14,475 nt of DNA from Lysobacterales bacterium (GCA_013298265.1 JAAFHE010000020.1:1-14475), one strand, 5' to 3'; positions 7,312 to 14,475 are shown, numbered from the stretch's first letter. Translations and numbers: made by a program. The notes: generated from the sequence alone by a model not told the origin.

Positions 7312-8256
7312 TTACTGCTTGGCCGCCGAACGATCCGGCTTGACGAACTTCAGCGTCATGCGGTCCGACTCGCCGATCGCCGCGTACTTGTCCTTGTCCT
7401 TATCGCCGAGGGCCAGCGACGGCGGCAGGGTCCAGACACCCTTTTCGTAGTCCTTGGTGTCCTTGGGATTGGCGTTGATCTCGCTCTTTTCCTGCAGCGT
7501 GAAGCCGGCGTCGGTCGCGAGCTTGATCACATAGTCCTCGGGGATATAGCCCGAGTCCTTGATCTTCTCCATATCGGCGCCGGGCGCCGCGCGATGGTCG
7601 GTCACGCCAAGCACGCCGCCGGGCTTGAGCACGTCGAAGGCGGCCTTGAACACTTCCTTGTCATTCTTCCACATCATGAAATTGTGCACGTTGCGGAAAG
7701 TCAACACGAGATCCGCACTGCCGGGTTCGCCGAACTTCGGCGTGGTCAGCGCGAACTCGCGCACTTCCACCTCGGCGTAGCGGTCCGCGTCGGCGGCCAG
7801 CTTGTCGCGCAGCGCGGTGTTGCTCTTGGCGAGATATTTCTGCGTGCCTTCCTTCTCGGCGCTCGTCGGGTCCATGACCGCGGCAACGAGCTTGCCCTGG
7901 CCCTTCAGCAGCGGGGCGAGAATCTCGGTATACCAGCCGCCGCCCGGAGTGAGTTCAACGACGGTCTGGCCGGGCTTGAGTCCGAAGAAGGCCAGCGTTT
8001 CCCGCGGGTGGCGGTAGGCATCGCGCGCCTTGTTCGCCTCGGAACGCCAGTGACCGGTCAGAACCTGACTCTGCAGGATATCCCAGTTGGCATCGGCGGC
8101 AGACGCAGCGGCCACGGGGGGGGCGGGAGTCGGTGCGGGTGCCGGCTCGGCGGGCTTTGCCGGTGCGGGCGCCGCGACGGGCTTGGCCGGTTCCTGACCA
8201 CCGCCACAGGCGGCAAGAACCAGGGCAAGGGCAAACGGCAGGGCGAGCTTCTGCAT
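7312..8256 (-). CDS. Predicted methyltransferase-fold lipoprotein (COG4798-like), 314 aa
   Basis: The N-terminus is a lipoprotein signal peptide with lipobox LAAC (Cys 17), then a Pro/Ala/Lys linker to about residue 50, which predicts membrane anchoring outside the cytoplasm. The remaining domain resembles predicted methyltransferases of the COG4798 type: VVELTPGGGWYTEIL (99-113, the SAM-motif equivalent), ADLVLTFRNVHNFMMW (181-196), FDVLKPGGVLGVTDHRAAPG (207-226) and SGYIPEDYV (235-243). These look like methyltransferases but are exported, where SAM is not expected, so the activity is uncertain. GGAG nine bases before the ATG supports the start. A run of eight C residues on the coding strand (window 8116-8123) lies in the linker. 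It follows the LysR gene on the same strand. Confidence 0.87.
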   Translation of the reverse strand: MQKLALPFALALVLAACGGGQEPAKPVAAPAPAKPAEPAPAPTPAPPVAAASAADANWDILQSQVLTGHWRSEANKARDAYRHPRETLAFFGLKPGQTVVELTPGGGWYTEILAPLLKGQGKLVAAVMDPTSAEKEGTQKYLAKSNTALRDKLAADADRYAEVEVREFALTTPKFGEPGSADLVLTFRNVHNFMMWKNDKEVFKAAFDVLKPGGVLGVTDHRAAPGADMEKIKDSGYIPEDYVIKLATDAGFTLQEKSEINANPKDTKDYEKGVWTLPPSLALGDKDKDKYAAIGESDRMTLKFVKPDRSAAKQ

Positions 8257-8330
8257 GATGGCTCCGGACTATCAGGAAGGGGGCAGCAGGCTAGCACGCA
8301 CCCGGTTAAGGCCGGAACCCGGCGCGCCGT

Positions 8331-8357
8331 GCCGTTGCGCAAACGCGCCGGAACGGC
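8331..8357 (-). terminator. Hairpin after the LysR gene
   Basis: The arm GCCGTTGCGC pairs across an AAAC loop with GCGC and, after a 3-base bulge, AACGGC, giving about 10 bp. It lies 17 bases past the LysR stop codon and before the lipoprotein gene. It lacks a T-run, so this is a candidate only. Confidence 0.4.
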
Positions 8358-8373
8358 AATCAGGCCGCCCCTG

Positions 8374-9294
8374 TCAGCGACGGCGCCGCTTCGCCGTGAC
8401 CGATGCCAGGGCCGTCGCGGCACTCTGCTGGGCGGCCTCTTCCAGCACCCAGGCGCGAAACGCGGCCACACCCGCATGCGCGACTGAACGCGGCGGATAG
8501 ACCAGATAATGCGACCACTCCGCGCGCAGTCGCTCGGGCACGAGCACGACAAGCCGCCCCGCATCGATATGCGGCTTGACCATGGTCAGCCGGCCCAGCG
8601 CCACGCCCAGGCCTTCGAGCGCGGCGCGGTGCAGCGTTTCGGTATCGCCGAAGCTGGCGACGTAGCGCTTGGGCGGCTGGCCGCCGAACTGCTGGAACCA
8701 GTCGGTCCAGCGATCGCCGGGATCGCCGAGCAGCGGCCAGCGCGCGAGGTCGGCCGCCTGCGGCGCACGGCTGCGACGCTTGAGCAGCAGCGGACTGGCG
8801 ACCGGAGTAATCCACTCGTGGAAAAGGTGGATCGCATCGAGTCCCGGCCACACGCCCGGACCGAAACGCAGCGCCGCGTCGAAGGGTTCCTTGGCGAAGT
8901 CGACGATGCCGGTACCCGAATGCAGATGCAGCTCGAGCTCGGGGTGGCGCGCGACGAAGCGCGGCAGGCGCGGCACCAGCCAGCCCGAGGCAACGGTCGG
9001 CATCATGCTCAGGCTCAGCACCTCATCCCGGCTTTGCCGTGGCGGTTGCATCGCGCGCTCGATCGCAGCCAGTGGAGCCTCGACCGCATCGCGCAGACGC
9101 TCGCCATCGACCGTCAGCGTAACGCCGCGCGGGCCGCGCACGAACAAGGTCTGCTGCAAGCGCTGCTCCAGCGCGCGGATCTGGTGGCTCAGCGCACTGA
9201 CGGTGAGATTCAACCGCAGCGCCGCACGCGACAGGTTGCGCTGCTGCGCGGCGAGCACGAAGGCCTGCAGGGCGGTCAGCGGCAATCGACTCAT
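8374..9294 (-). CDS. LysR family transcriptional regulator, GcvA-like, 306 aa
   Basis: The N-terminal 60 residues are a LysR winged helix-turn-helix: LTALQAFVLAAQQRNLSRAALRLNLTVSALSHQIRALEQRL, seen here at residues 6-46, then LFVRGPRGVTLT (50-61). Residues about 92-300 form the periplasmic-binding-protein-like effector domain (MMPTVASGWLVPRLPRF, HSGTGIVDFAKEPFDAALRFG, GVALGRLTMVKPHI). The spacing resembles the GcvA/AmpR subgroup. The effector and targets are unknown. LysR regulators often control a divergent neighbour, and the nearest divergent gene is the small one at 9688, about 390 bases away. The ATG at 9294 gives the family N-terminus. An in-frame upstream Met at 9507 would run through the hairpin-rich region and add 71 residues unlike any LysR. 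Confidence 0.9.
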   Translation of the reverse strand: MSRLPLTALQAFVLAAQQRNLSRAALRLNLTVSALSHQIRALEQRLQQTLFVRGPRGVTLTVDGERLRDAVEAPLAAIERAMQPPRQSRDEVLSLSMMPTVASGWLVPRLPRFVARHPELELHLHSGTGIVDFAKEPFDAALRFGPGVWPGLDAIHLFHEWITPVASPLLLKRRSRAPQAADLARWPLLGDPGDRWTDWFQQFGGQPPKRYVASFGDTETLHRAALEGLGVALGRLTMVKPHIDAGRLVVLVPERLRAEWSHYLVYPPRSVAHAGVAAFRAWVLEEAAQQSAATALASVTAKRRRR

Positions 9295-9687
9295 TGTGAA
9301 GTTTTGAACAAGGCTCTTGACTGCCGCTGTTGTGATCTGCACCAGATCCCCACAACTTCGTTGTGCTCCGTCGCAGCCACGACCGTATGGCCCTTGGGCC
9401 GCGCACCAGATCTCCACAACCCAGGCCAAACGCGTTGCGTTTGGCCGCCCGGCCCGTTGGGCGTTCAGAGTGATCAGAACCTGCGGTTCTGAGCGATCAC
9501 TCTTCACTCCCTTGACTCAAGGGGGCTCCAAGAGCAAATGCCCGCTTCGTTTTGCTCAGAGGCTGCATGTTGAGTTTTTCTCAAGCCTGGCTTGCAAAGA
9601 TGTCGCTTTTTCGGCGGCTGCGCCATCACTACGCTGTCAGGACATTGAAGCGGCGTCAACTCCCGCCGCCGCTACAGGAGAAACCGC
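9295..9687. repeat. Hairpin-rich intergenic region with direct repeat
   Basis: These 393 bases hold no gene that I can support. Between about 9329 and 9594 there is a chain of inverted repeats, mostly with 3-base loops: 9351-9365 (CACAAC, loop TTC), 9389-9400 (GGCCC arms), 9424-9446 (GGCCAAACGC, loop GTT), 9452-9462 (GCCC, loop GTT), 9467-9503 (15 pairs with a 4-base bulge, loop TGC), 9509-9523 (CCCTTG, loop ACT), 9532-9557 (GAGCAAA arms) and 9570-9594 (two overlapping small hairpins). An 18-base element, GCACCAGATCYCCACAAC, occurs at 9339-9356 and 9403-9420 with one mismatch. The density of symmetry is far above that of the other gaps here. It may be a dispersed repeat, a structured RNA or a set of protein-binding sites. 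Confidence 0.6.
9467..9503. repeat. Longest hairpin of the intergenic chain
   Basis: The left arm AGAGTGATCAGAACC (9467-9481) pairs across a TGC loop with GGTTCT (9485-9490) and GATCACTCT (9495-9503), leaving GAGC as a 4-base bulge. That gives fifteen base pairs. It lies mid-gap, not directly after a gene, so it is not an obvious terminator for LysR, which reads away from it. Confidence 0.6.
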
Positions 9688-9864
9688 ATGGCCTCGATCT
9701 GGAAAGACCTGTTGTTCCTGCATGGTCACTTCACGCGCCCGGAGGACGTGCTCGACACAGCCGTCGGCGAGGCAGCAAGCGCGATGGCACGGCGCGAGGC
9801 GACGCCGGCGCGCCAAGACTCGGCACACGACGATGCCGGCCTCGCCTGTGGCGGCTGCGGCTGA
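9688..9864 (+). CDS. Small protein of 58 aa with Cys-Gly-Gly-Cys-Gly C-terminus
   Basis: The frame begins MASIWKDLLFLHGHFTRPED and ends AGLACGGCG. An excellent ribosome binding site, AGGAG at 9676-9680, lies seven bases before the ATG; the whole gene is one open frame, and no other frame has a comparable start. The first 20 residues look like a short amphipathic or hydrophobic segment, the middle is Ala/Arg/Asp-rich, and the final CxxC could bind a metal or form a disulfide. It converges on aceK, with 6 bases between the two stop codons. A 7-bp inverted repeat (9649-9673) sits just before the ribosome binding site. I do not recognise the family, and no function should be assigned. The codon content and start signal make it more likely real than chance. 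Confidence 0.6.
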   Translation: MASIWKDLLFLHGHFTRPEDVLDTAVGEAASAMARREATPARQDSAHDDAGLACGGCG

Positions 9865-9870
9865 GCCGCC

Positions 9871-11610
9871 TCAGACCAGCGACTGCCCCAGCAGCGCAGC
9901 CGGATTGAGGCAGGCCGTCGGCGGATACGGCGGCACGTCGATGCGCTCGCCAGCGGCGATGCGCCGCTGCAGTTCCAGCCACCAGCCCACCTCGAAGATC
10001 TCGCCATGGCGTTCGAGCAGCGCCGCGCGCAGTTCGTCGTTAAGGCCTAGGAACCGCGGAAACTGCTGCGGGAACACATCGTGCGGGCCAACGTACCAGG
10101 CGTCGCTGCCGCTCGCGCCGTCGCCTTCGTCGTCGGGCAGGTCGCGGAAGCGGCATTCTTCGACGAGGCAGAGCTCGTCATAGTCGTAGAAGATCGCGCG
10201 GCCGTTGCGTGTGATGCCGAAATTCTTCAGCAGCAGGTCGCCGGCGAAGACATTGCTGCGCGCCAGATCGCGGATGGCCTGGCCGTAGTCGAGGATCGCG
10301 CGCACGGCGAGGTCCGCGCTGACTTCACGCAGGTAGAGGTTCAACGGCCGCAGACGCCGCTCGATGTAGCAGTGCGCGATGACGAGATCGTTGCCGTCCA
10401 CATACGCGCTTTCACGGCATTCACCGAGGATCTCCTTGAGCAGTGCCGGCGAGAAGCGGCGCTGCGGAAAGCGCAGGAAACGAAACTCCTGCGCATCGAC
10501 GAGACGGCCGGCACGGTCGCGGTGGAAGACCATGCGGTATTTCTCCATGACCTCCTCGCGCACGCTTTCCTTCGGAAACGCGAAGCGGTCGCGGATCAGT
10601 TTGAATACGAGCGGATACGACGGCAGCGTGAACACCAGCATGACCATTCCGCGCTCGCCGTCGGCATGCACGAGCTGCTCGTCCGGATCGCGCTGCAGGT
10701 GGCGGAAGAAATGCCGATAGCGCTCGGTCTTGCCCTGCTTGGCGCGACCGAGCACGGTGTAGAGCTCGTCGATCGGCTTGGACGGCAGCAAGGTGCGCAG
10801 GAACACGACCGCGTCGCCGACCGTGGCCAGATCCGCATGGAAATAGCTGCGCGTATAGCCGAACACCTGAGCGACGTGTTCGTGCTCGGTCAGCACCGCA
10901 TCGGCGCGGATGCCGCCGGGCTCGTGCACCAACGCAATCACGAGCGGCGCGATGCGTTCCGCACCGAACACACGGCCGACGAGATAGGCGCGCCGCTCGC
11001 GATAGAACACGGTCTGCAGCAGTTCGATCGCGCGCACCGGATCGCTGCCCCAGCTTTCCAGCCGCCGCGATACCGCCTCGGCGATGCGCATGGCGCAAAG
11101 CCCCGCATGCGCATAGGCCGCCGCGAACGGATAGTCGTCGAGAATGGCCTGGCAGACCCGCGCCAGATTGCTCCAGACGGCGTAACTGTGGCGCGCAACC
11201 GGATGTGTGATGCGGTCGGTCGGCTCTATGTCGAGCGCAACGAACTCGATCGCAGCGTCGACGCCGCGGGTCTTGAAGAAACGCCGCGTCTGCGTGTTGT
11301 ACCAGGTCTTGTAGAGCTCCTGATCGAGCAGGTTCGCGATCGTCTGGGCGTAGCAGACGTGGATCGCGCGCCAGAGCGCGCGGTCGTGCAACGCCGCGCC
11401 GAGATGGTCCTGGAGCTGGGCCGCCATGCGCTGCGCGCTCGCGTCATAGAGCTTGATACGCTCGACCGCGTCCTCGCTCGCACCGCTCCAGTCGCGCATC
11501 TCGAAGCGCCGCTGCGCGCGTTGCGTGATCTCGCGGAAGCGTGCGTGATAGTCCGCGAAACCGGCGTGGATCAGGGCGGCGGCGCTGGCCGCTACGGAAA
11601 TGTCGGTCAT
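9871..11610 (-). CDS. aceK: Isocitrate dehydrogenase kinase/phosphatase AceK, 579 aa
   Basis: AceK is a bifunctional cytoplasmic enzyme that phosphorylates, and so inactivates, isocitrate dehydrogenase, and also dephosphorylates it; it sets the split between the TCA cycle and the glyoxylate shunt. The N-terminal regulatory part contains [18 protein letters not shown]. The kinase core has [18 protein letters not shown] with ATP-contacting Lys 337, GDLLLKNFG with Asp 458 and Asn 463, and IFYDYDE with Asp 476 and Asp 478. These are one position off the E. coli numbering (Lys 336, Asp 457, Asn 462, Asp 475, Asp 477), and the total length matches E. coli's 578 residues, which supports the ATG at 11610. 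A longer start at 11673 is less likely. Its target gene icd lies about 2.1 kb upstream on the same strand, separated by the ATPase/HNH cassette. No aceA or aceB is in the window. Confidence 0.96.
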   Translation of the reverse strand: MTDISVAASAAALIHAGFADYHARFREITQRAQRRFEMRDWSGASEDAVERIKLYDASAQRMAAQLQDHLGAALHDRALWRAIHVCYAQTIANLLDQELYKTWYNTQTRRFFKTRGVDAAIEFVALDIEPTDRITHPVARHSYAVWSNLARVCQAILDDYPFAAAYAHAGLCAMRIAEAVSRRLESWGSDPVRAIELLQTVFYRERRAYLVGRVFGAERIAPLVIALVHEPGGIRADAVLTEHEHVAQVFGYTRSYFHADLATVGDAVVFLRTLLPSKPIDELYTVLGRAKQGKTERYRHFFRHLQRDPDEQLVHADGERGMVMLVFTLPSYPLVFKLIRDRFAFPKESVREEVMEKYRMVFHRDRAGRLVDAQEFRFLRFPQRRFSPALLKEILGECRESAYVDGNDLVIAHCYIERRLRPLNLYLREVSADLAVRAILDYGQAIRDLARSNVFAGDLLLKNFGITRNGRAIFYDYDELCLVEECRFRDLPDDEGDGASGSDAWYVGPHDVFPQQFPRFLGLNDELRAALLERHGEIFEVGWWLELQRRIAAGERIDVPPYPPTACLNPAALLGQSLV

Positions 11611-11636
11611 GGGAGCAAGCGCTGGGGATTTGCGCC

Positions 11637-11664
11637 AGTATCGCGCCTGCGCCGTTGCTGGCAA
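11637..11664 (-). promoter_or_regulatory. Possible sigma70-type promoter for aceK
   Basis: On the minus strand TTGCCA (11664-11659, five of six to consensus) is followed after 16 bases by GATACT (11642-11637, four of six), placing transcription start about 20 bases before the aceK ATG. Such matches occur by chance; the case rests on position, since aceK is otherwise cut off from icd by the cassette. Confidence 0.27.
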
Positions 11665-11706
11665 GCGGTGCACTGGCTGGCGAGTCGATCGCCGAGTCCC
11701 TGTAAT

Positions 11707-11810
11707 GCGGCATCATTTCGCCGGACAGGATGACCGGACCGGGATTGACCTCGTCAAGACCTGGGTAGTTGGGCACCGTGCCGCGCATGGCCTCGAATAC
11801 GGCGCGGCCG
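11707..11810 (-). pseudogene. Broken internal fragment of icd
   Basis: Read on the minus strand, this piece encodes [20 protein letters not shown] and then [17 protein letters not shown]. It aligns without gaps to 13919-14022 of the intact icd gene in this window: by eye 83 of 104 bases are identical (about 80%), and 25 of 36 residues. Similarity stops abruptly at both ends. On one side it ends 1-2 bases from the stop codon of the HNH gene; on the other it is lost where intact icd would read MGWTEAADA, and the last 52 codons of icd are absent. It has no start codon of its own and cannot make a working enzyme. The divergence shows that it is not a very recent duplication, or that it came from a related but different icd. 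It lies about 100 bases before aceK. Confidence 0.85.
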
Positions 11811-11811
11811 C

Positions 11812-12414
11812 TCAACGCAACATGTTCAACCTGACGGCCTCGGCATGAACGAACGGCGATTCACGGCGGAACTTGACTTCGCTGATGTCGCCGACAAGGT
11901 ATTCGTTGTAGTGGTTCTCGCGCAGCTTGCGGCAGTCCGCGCCATTGAGCTTTAGCCGGGCGATGGTGCTTTCAGCGACCGTGGCCATGCGCATGTCGAG
12001 GCCGGATCGCACGCTGATGCGGAAATCACCGAAGTTGAGTTCGAATGGCGAATCGGCCAGAGTGAAGGGGTCCAACACATCGGTAAAGTCGGATTTGCGA
12101 CCGTTCATCGTGCCGCAGATGAACCGATAGTTGCTCCACTCGTATGCAAGATCAATCCGCTGCGCCTTCGGCACAAAATGCTCGACAGTGGCGTTGCCGA
12201 CGACGAGTTCCACATACACGCAGACGTACGCACAGATCGACTGATACGCCGAACGCAATTCAGGCAGGCACCACGTCCAATAGCTTTCCAAGGTCACGCC
12301 AGCGGGTATCGGTTGCTGGGCATCTATCCCTTTTCTGGCGAGCCATCTCACGCCGGGCTGGCGAACATTGACATCGAATCCCGGCGGCTCCGGCTGCGGT
12401 GCGACCGGAATCAT
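11812..12414 (-). CDS. HNH-type nuclease, PtuB-like partner of the ATPase, 200 aa
   Basis: The protein has an HNH (beta-beta-alpha metal) nuclease core. VEHFVPKAQ (77-85) supplies Glu 78 and His 79, EWSNYRF (92-98) Asn 95, and [10 protein letters not shown] (100-109) Asn 104 and Lys 107. The segment before the core, [10 protein letters not shown] (60-69), sits where PtuB-like HNH proteins carry a CxxC-type zinc pair, but here the cysteines are three residues apart. The C-terminus ends [15 protein letters not shown] and looks complete. Its ATG overlaps the ATPase stop (ATGA), so the two are coupled and probably act together. In Septu systems the ATPase (PtuA) and an HNH nuclease (PtuB) form an anti-phage complex that cleaves nucleic acid. 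The DNA looks less GC-rich than its neighbours: about 52% in the 60 bases from 12121, against about 63% from 10681. Confidence 0.8.
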   Translation of the reverse strand: MIPVAPQPEPPGFDVNVRQPGVRWLARKGIDAQQPIPAGVTLESYWTWCLPELRSAYQSICAYVCVYVELVVGNATVEHFVPKAQRIDLAYEWSNYRFICGTMNGRKSDFTDVLDPFTLADSPFELNFGDFRISVRSGLDMRMATVAESTIARLKLNGADCRKLRENHYNEYLVGDISEVKFRRESPFVHAEAVRLNMLR

Positions 12415-13691
12415 CGGCTGGCCACCAGCCCATGCTTTTCGCCGAAATGCCGCCAGCGCATCAGGAACACGTCGCCTTCCGCTGACACCGCGCGGAGTTC
12501 GTTGTCCACGGCGGCATAGGCTTCCACCGTGGGATTGGCTTCCGGTGCCATCAGCATCGCCGCTTTCTCACGGGCACGCTCGGCCGGGATCGACATCGCC
12601 TCCGGCAGGTCGAACACTTCGCTGGTCAGCCAGGCGCTGGCGTCCCCTTTTCGCTCGAACAGCATTGGCTGCAAACGGACCTTGCTACCGTCTGTTTTCC
12701 GCTCCAGATCGATAACGAACAGCCGGTCGCGTTGCTGGTCAAACTCTGGCTCCATCGAAGCCAACAGCAACGGCGCATGCGTCACACCGATTAGCTGCAC
12801 GCGGGCCTCTGCATTGAGGCTCCTGACTGCAGCGAGCAGGGAAGGCAGTATCGTGCGCTGCCAGCGCGGATGCAGATGTGCCTCGATCTCGTCGACCAGC
12901 ACTACCAGACGCTTGAACGGCTCGCTCCAGCCGCGCAGTCCGGCGGCACGCTGGTGTTCTGTCCAGGTCCAGGCAATCAAATAGGCGATCCCCAGGACAC
13001 GTCGAACCGCCTCGGAACATTGATGAGCCGGTGTTTCCGCATAACTGGTCCGCAGAGTCGGATAGTCCTGCACATCATCCGGCGTGAGCCGGCGCGGTTC
13101 TCCCGGCGTCAGCAACTCGTCGTCACTGGGCGAAAGCGCGCTCAACAATTTTCGTAACACATCGAATTCGGGTCGATTTTCCCGCTGCCACGAAACCCAG
13201 TCGCGGATGAGGCCATTGCACAGCGACTGTCCTTCGCGCGCGCCAGACAAGCCGTGCCACACCTGGGACTGGCTCATGAGGTAGGCGCGCGGCGACTCAC
13301 CCAAATCAGGGTCCAGCGAATCGCGGTAGTAGTTACGCGCCGGATCCCAGACTGAAAATCCGCCGTTGGCCCGTGCATAAATCACGAGCGCCGACATCGG
13401 AGGTCGGCCTTTGCTCCAGACCCAGCGTTGCTCGCCGAGAACATAACTGGCGCCGCGCTCCACGCCCTTGGCCGATTCACCATCGACAACAGATCCGACG
13501 CTGGCACTGCGCATTGGCCTGAGCGCTTCTTCGCCGGGCCAGGAATTGGTGAGTTGCCAGAACGCGAGATCCAGCACCAGCGACTTGCCGAGGCCATTGT
13601 CTCCGGTGATCAAATTCACGCGGTCGCCGAAATCCACTGACAGCGGGTCGATCGGGCCGATTCCCTCGGCAGATAGTCGCTTCAGTGTCAT
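12411..13691 (-). CDS. AAA/ABC-type ATPase, PtuA-like, 426 aa
   Basis: The N-terminus MTLKRLSAEGIGPIDPLSVDFGDRVNLITG leads to Walker A GDNGLGKS (30-37), as in SMC/RecF-like and OLD-like ATPases that sense nucleic acid. Walker B is RLVVLVDEIEAHLHPRWQ (261-278), with Asp 267 and Glu 268 followed by the LHP typical of this group. A switch His is in VTHAPLLLAS (303-312). SEAVRRVLGIAYLIAW (226-241) lies where the ABC signature helix is expected. No TOPRIM nuclease domain follows, unlike OLD proteins, so the nuclease is the separate HNH protein that overlaps it by 4 bases. AGGA eight bases before the ATG supports the start. The gene begins only about 30 bases past the icd terminator hairpin, leaving little room for its own promoter, so read-through from icd may drive it. 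Septu-like defence is the best current reading; no named family is certain. Confidence 0.82.
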   Translation of the reverse strand: MTLKRLSAEGIGPIDPLSVDFGDRVNLITGDNGLGKSLVLDLAFWQLTNSWPGEEALRPMRSASVGSVVDGESAKGVERGASYVLGEQRWVWSKGRPPMSALVIYARANGGFSVWDPARNYYRDSLDPDLGESPRAYLMSQSQVWHGLSGAREGQSLCNGLIRDWVSWQRENRPEFDVLRKLLSALSPSDDELLTPGEPRRLTPDDVQDYPTLRTSYAETPAHQCSEAVRRVLGIAYLIAWTWTEHQRAAGLRGWSEPFKRLVVLVDEIEAHLHPRWQRTILPSLLAAVRSLNAEARVQLIGVTHAPLLLASMEPEFDQQRDRLFVIDLERKTDGSKVRLQPMLFERKGDASAWLTSEVFDLPEAMSIPAERAREKAAMLMAPEANPTVEAYAAVDNELRAVSAEGDVFLMRWRHFGEKHGLVASR

Positions 13692-13722
13692 CGACGAATT
13701 CCTGTCCTGTCTTGTAGACGCC

Positions 13723-13751
13723 GCGCAGGACGGTCGATCACCGTCCTGCGC
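13723..13751 (-). terminator. icd: Hairpin terminator of icd
   Basis: A perfect 12-bp inverted repeat (GCGCAGGACGGT, 5-base loop, ACCGTCCTGCGC) begins 9 bases after the icd stop codon at 13761 and ends about 30 bases before the ATPase start. There is no long T-run. If it is efficient, the cassette needs its own promoter in a very short gap; if leaky, icd transcription feeds the cassette. Confidence 0.7.
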
Positions 13752-13760
13752 GCCGCGCTA

Positions 13761-14475
<715 letters not shown>

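Larger units (their letters stand above)
11707..13760 (-). mobile_element. ATPase/HNH cassette bounded by icd sequence (putative defence insertion)
   Basis: Two accessory genes sit between intact icd and a broken icd fragment, inside what would otherwise be an icd-aceK pair. The arrangement is what integration into the 3' part of icd would leave: the incoming DNA restores a full icd reading frame and the old piece is displaced to the far side. E. coli phage 21 and prophage e14 use icd in this way. No integrase, transposase or clear target-site duplication is present, so the moving machinery has been lost or a different route, such as homologous exchange, was used. The boundaries are approximate. 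Confidence 0.5.

Noticed and set aside
6571..8487. A 638-aa plus-strand open frame
   Set aside because: It is antisense to rluE, the lipoprotein gene and part of LysR. The translation is Arg/His/Gly-rich with no domains, as expected from an opposite-strand frame in GC-rich DNA.
9295..9507. A 71-residue N-terminal extension of the LysR protein
   Set aside because: The extension runs through the hairpin array, has no similarity to LysR proteins, and the family N-terminus begins exactly at 9294.
11611..11673. A longer AceK start at 11673
   Set aside because: Starting at 11610 gives 579 residues, with catalytic residues one position off the E. coli numbering; the extra 21 residues are unneeded.
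10081..11733. A 550-aa plus-strand open frame
   Set aside because: It is antisense to aceK, whose protein has all its catalytic residues; the plus-strand translation has no recognisable features.

Overview
The window is GC-rich chromosomal DNA with tightly packed genes. Gene content (HrpB, RluE, AceK next to an NADP-type Icd, a TatD of the E. coli TatD type) points to a gammaproteobacterium. The secreted Trp/Tyr-rich protein and overall style suggest the Xanthomonadales (Lysobacterales), perhaps a Rhodanobacteraceae-like lineage. That placement is inference; there is no rRNA or other marker here.

Left part (1-5154): the 5' part of hrpB (minus, running off the left edge), a strong hairpin terminator, a secreted protein of unknown function (minus), then divergently tatD (plus). 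A plus-strand two-gene operon follows, encoding a MotA/TolQ/ExbB-type proton channel and a MotB/OmpA-type partner with an unusually long periplasmic coiled coil.

Middle (5224-9294): a run of minus-strand genes. In transcription order these are a GcvA-like LysR regulator, a methyltransferase-fold lipoprotein, the 23S rRNA pseudouridine synthase RluE, a soluble SAM methyltransferase and an exported SRPBCC-fold protein. Hairpins mark several of their boundaries.

9295-9687 is about 390 bases without a convincing gene. It carries a striking chain of hairpins, most with 3-base loops, and an 18-base direct repeat. It ends at a 58-residue small gene (9688-9864) with a clear ribosome binding site and a Cys-Gly-Gly-Cys-Gly end.

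Right part (9871-14475, all minus): icd (isocitrate dehydrogenase, running off the right edge) and aceK (its kinase/phosphatase) flank a two-gene cassette. The cassette encodes an AAA/ABC-type ATPase and an HNH nuclease whose start overlaps the ATPase stop (ATGA). The pair has the architecture of a Septu (PtuA/PtuB)-like anti-phage module. Between the HNH stop codon and aceK lies a 104-bp broken copy of an internal piece of icd, about 80% identical to the intact gene. This is the most informative signal in the window: the cassette appears to have entered at the 3' part of icd, leaving an icd scar beside aceK and separating the enzyme gene from the gene of its regulator.
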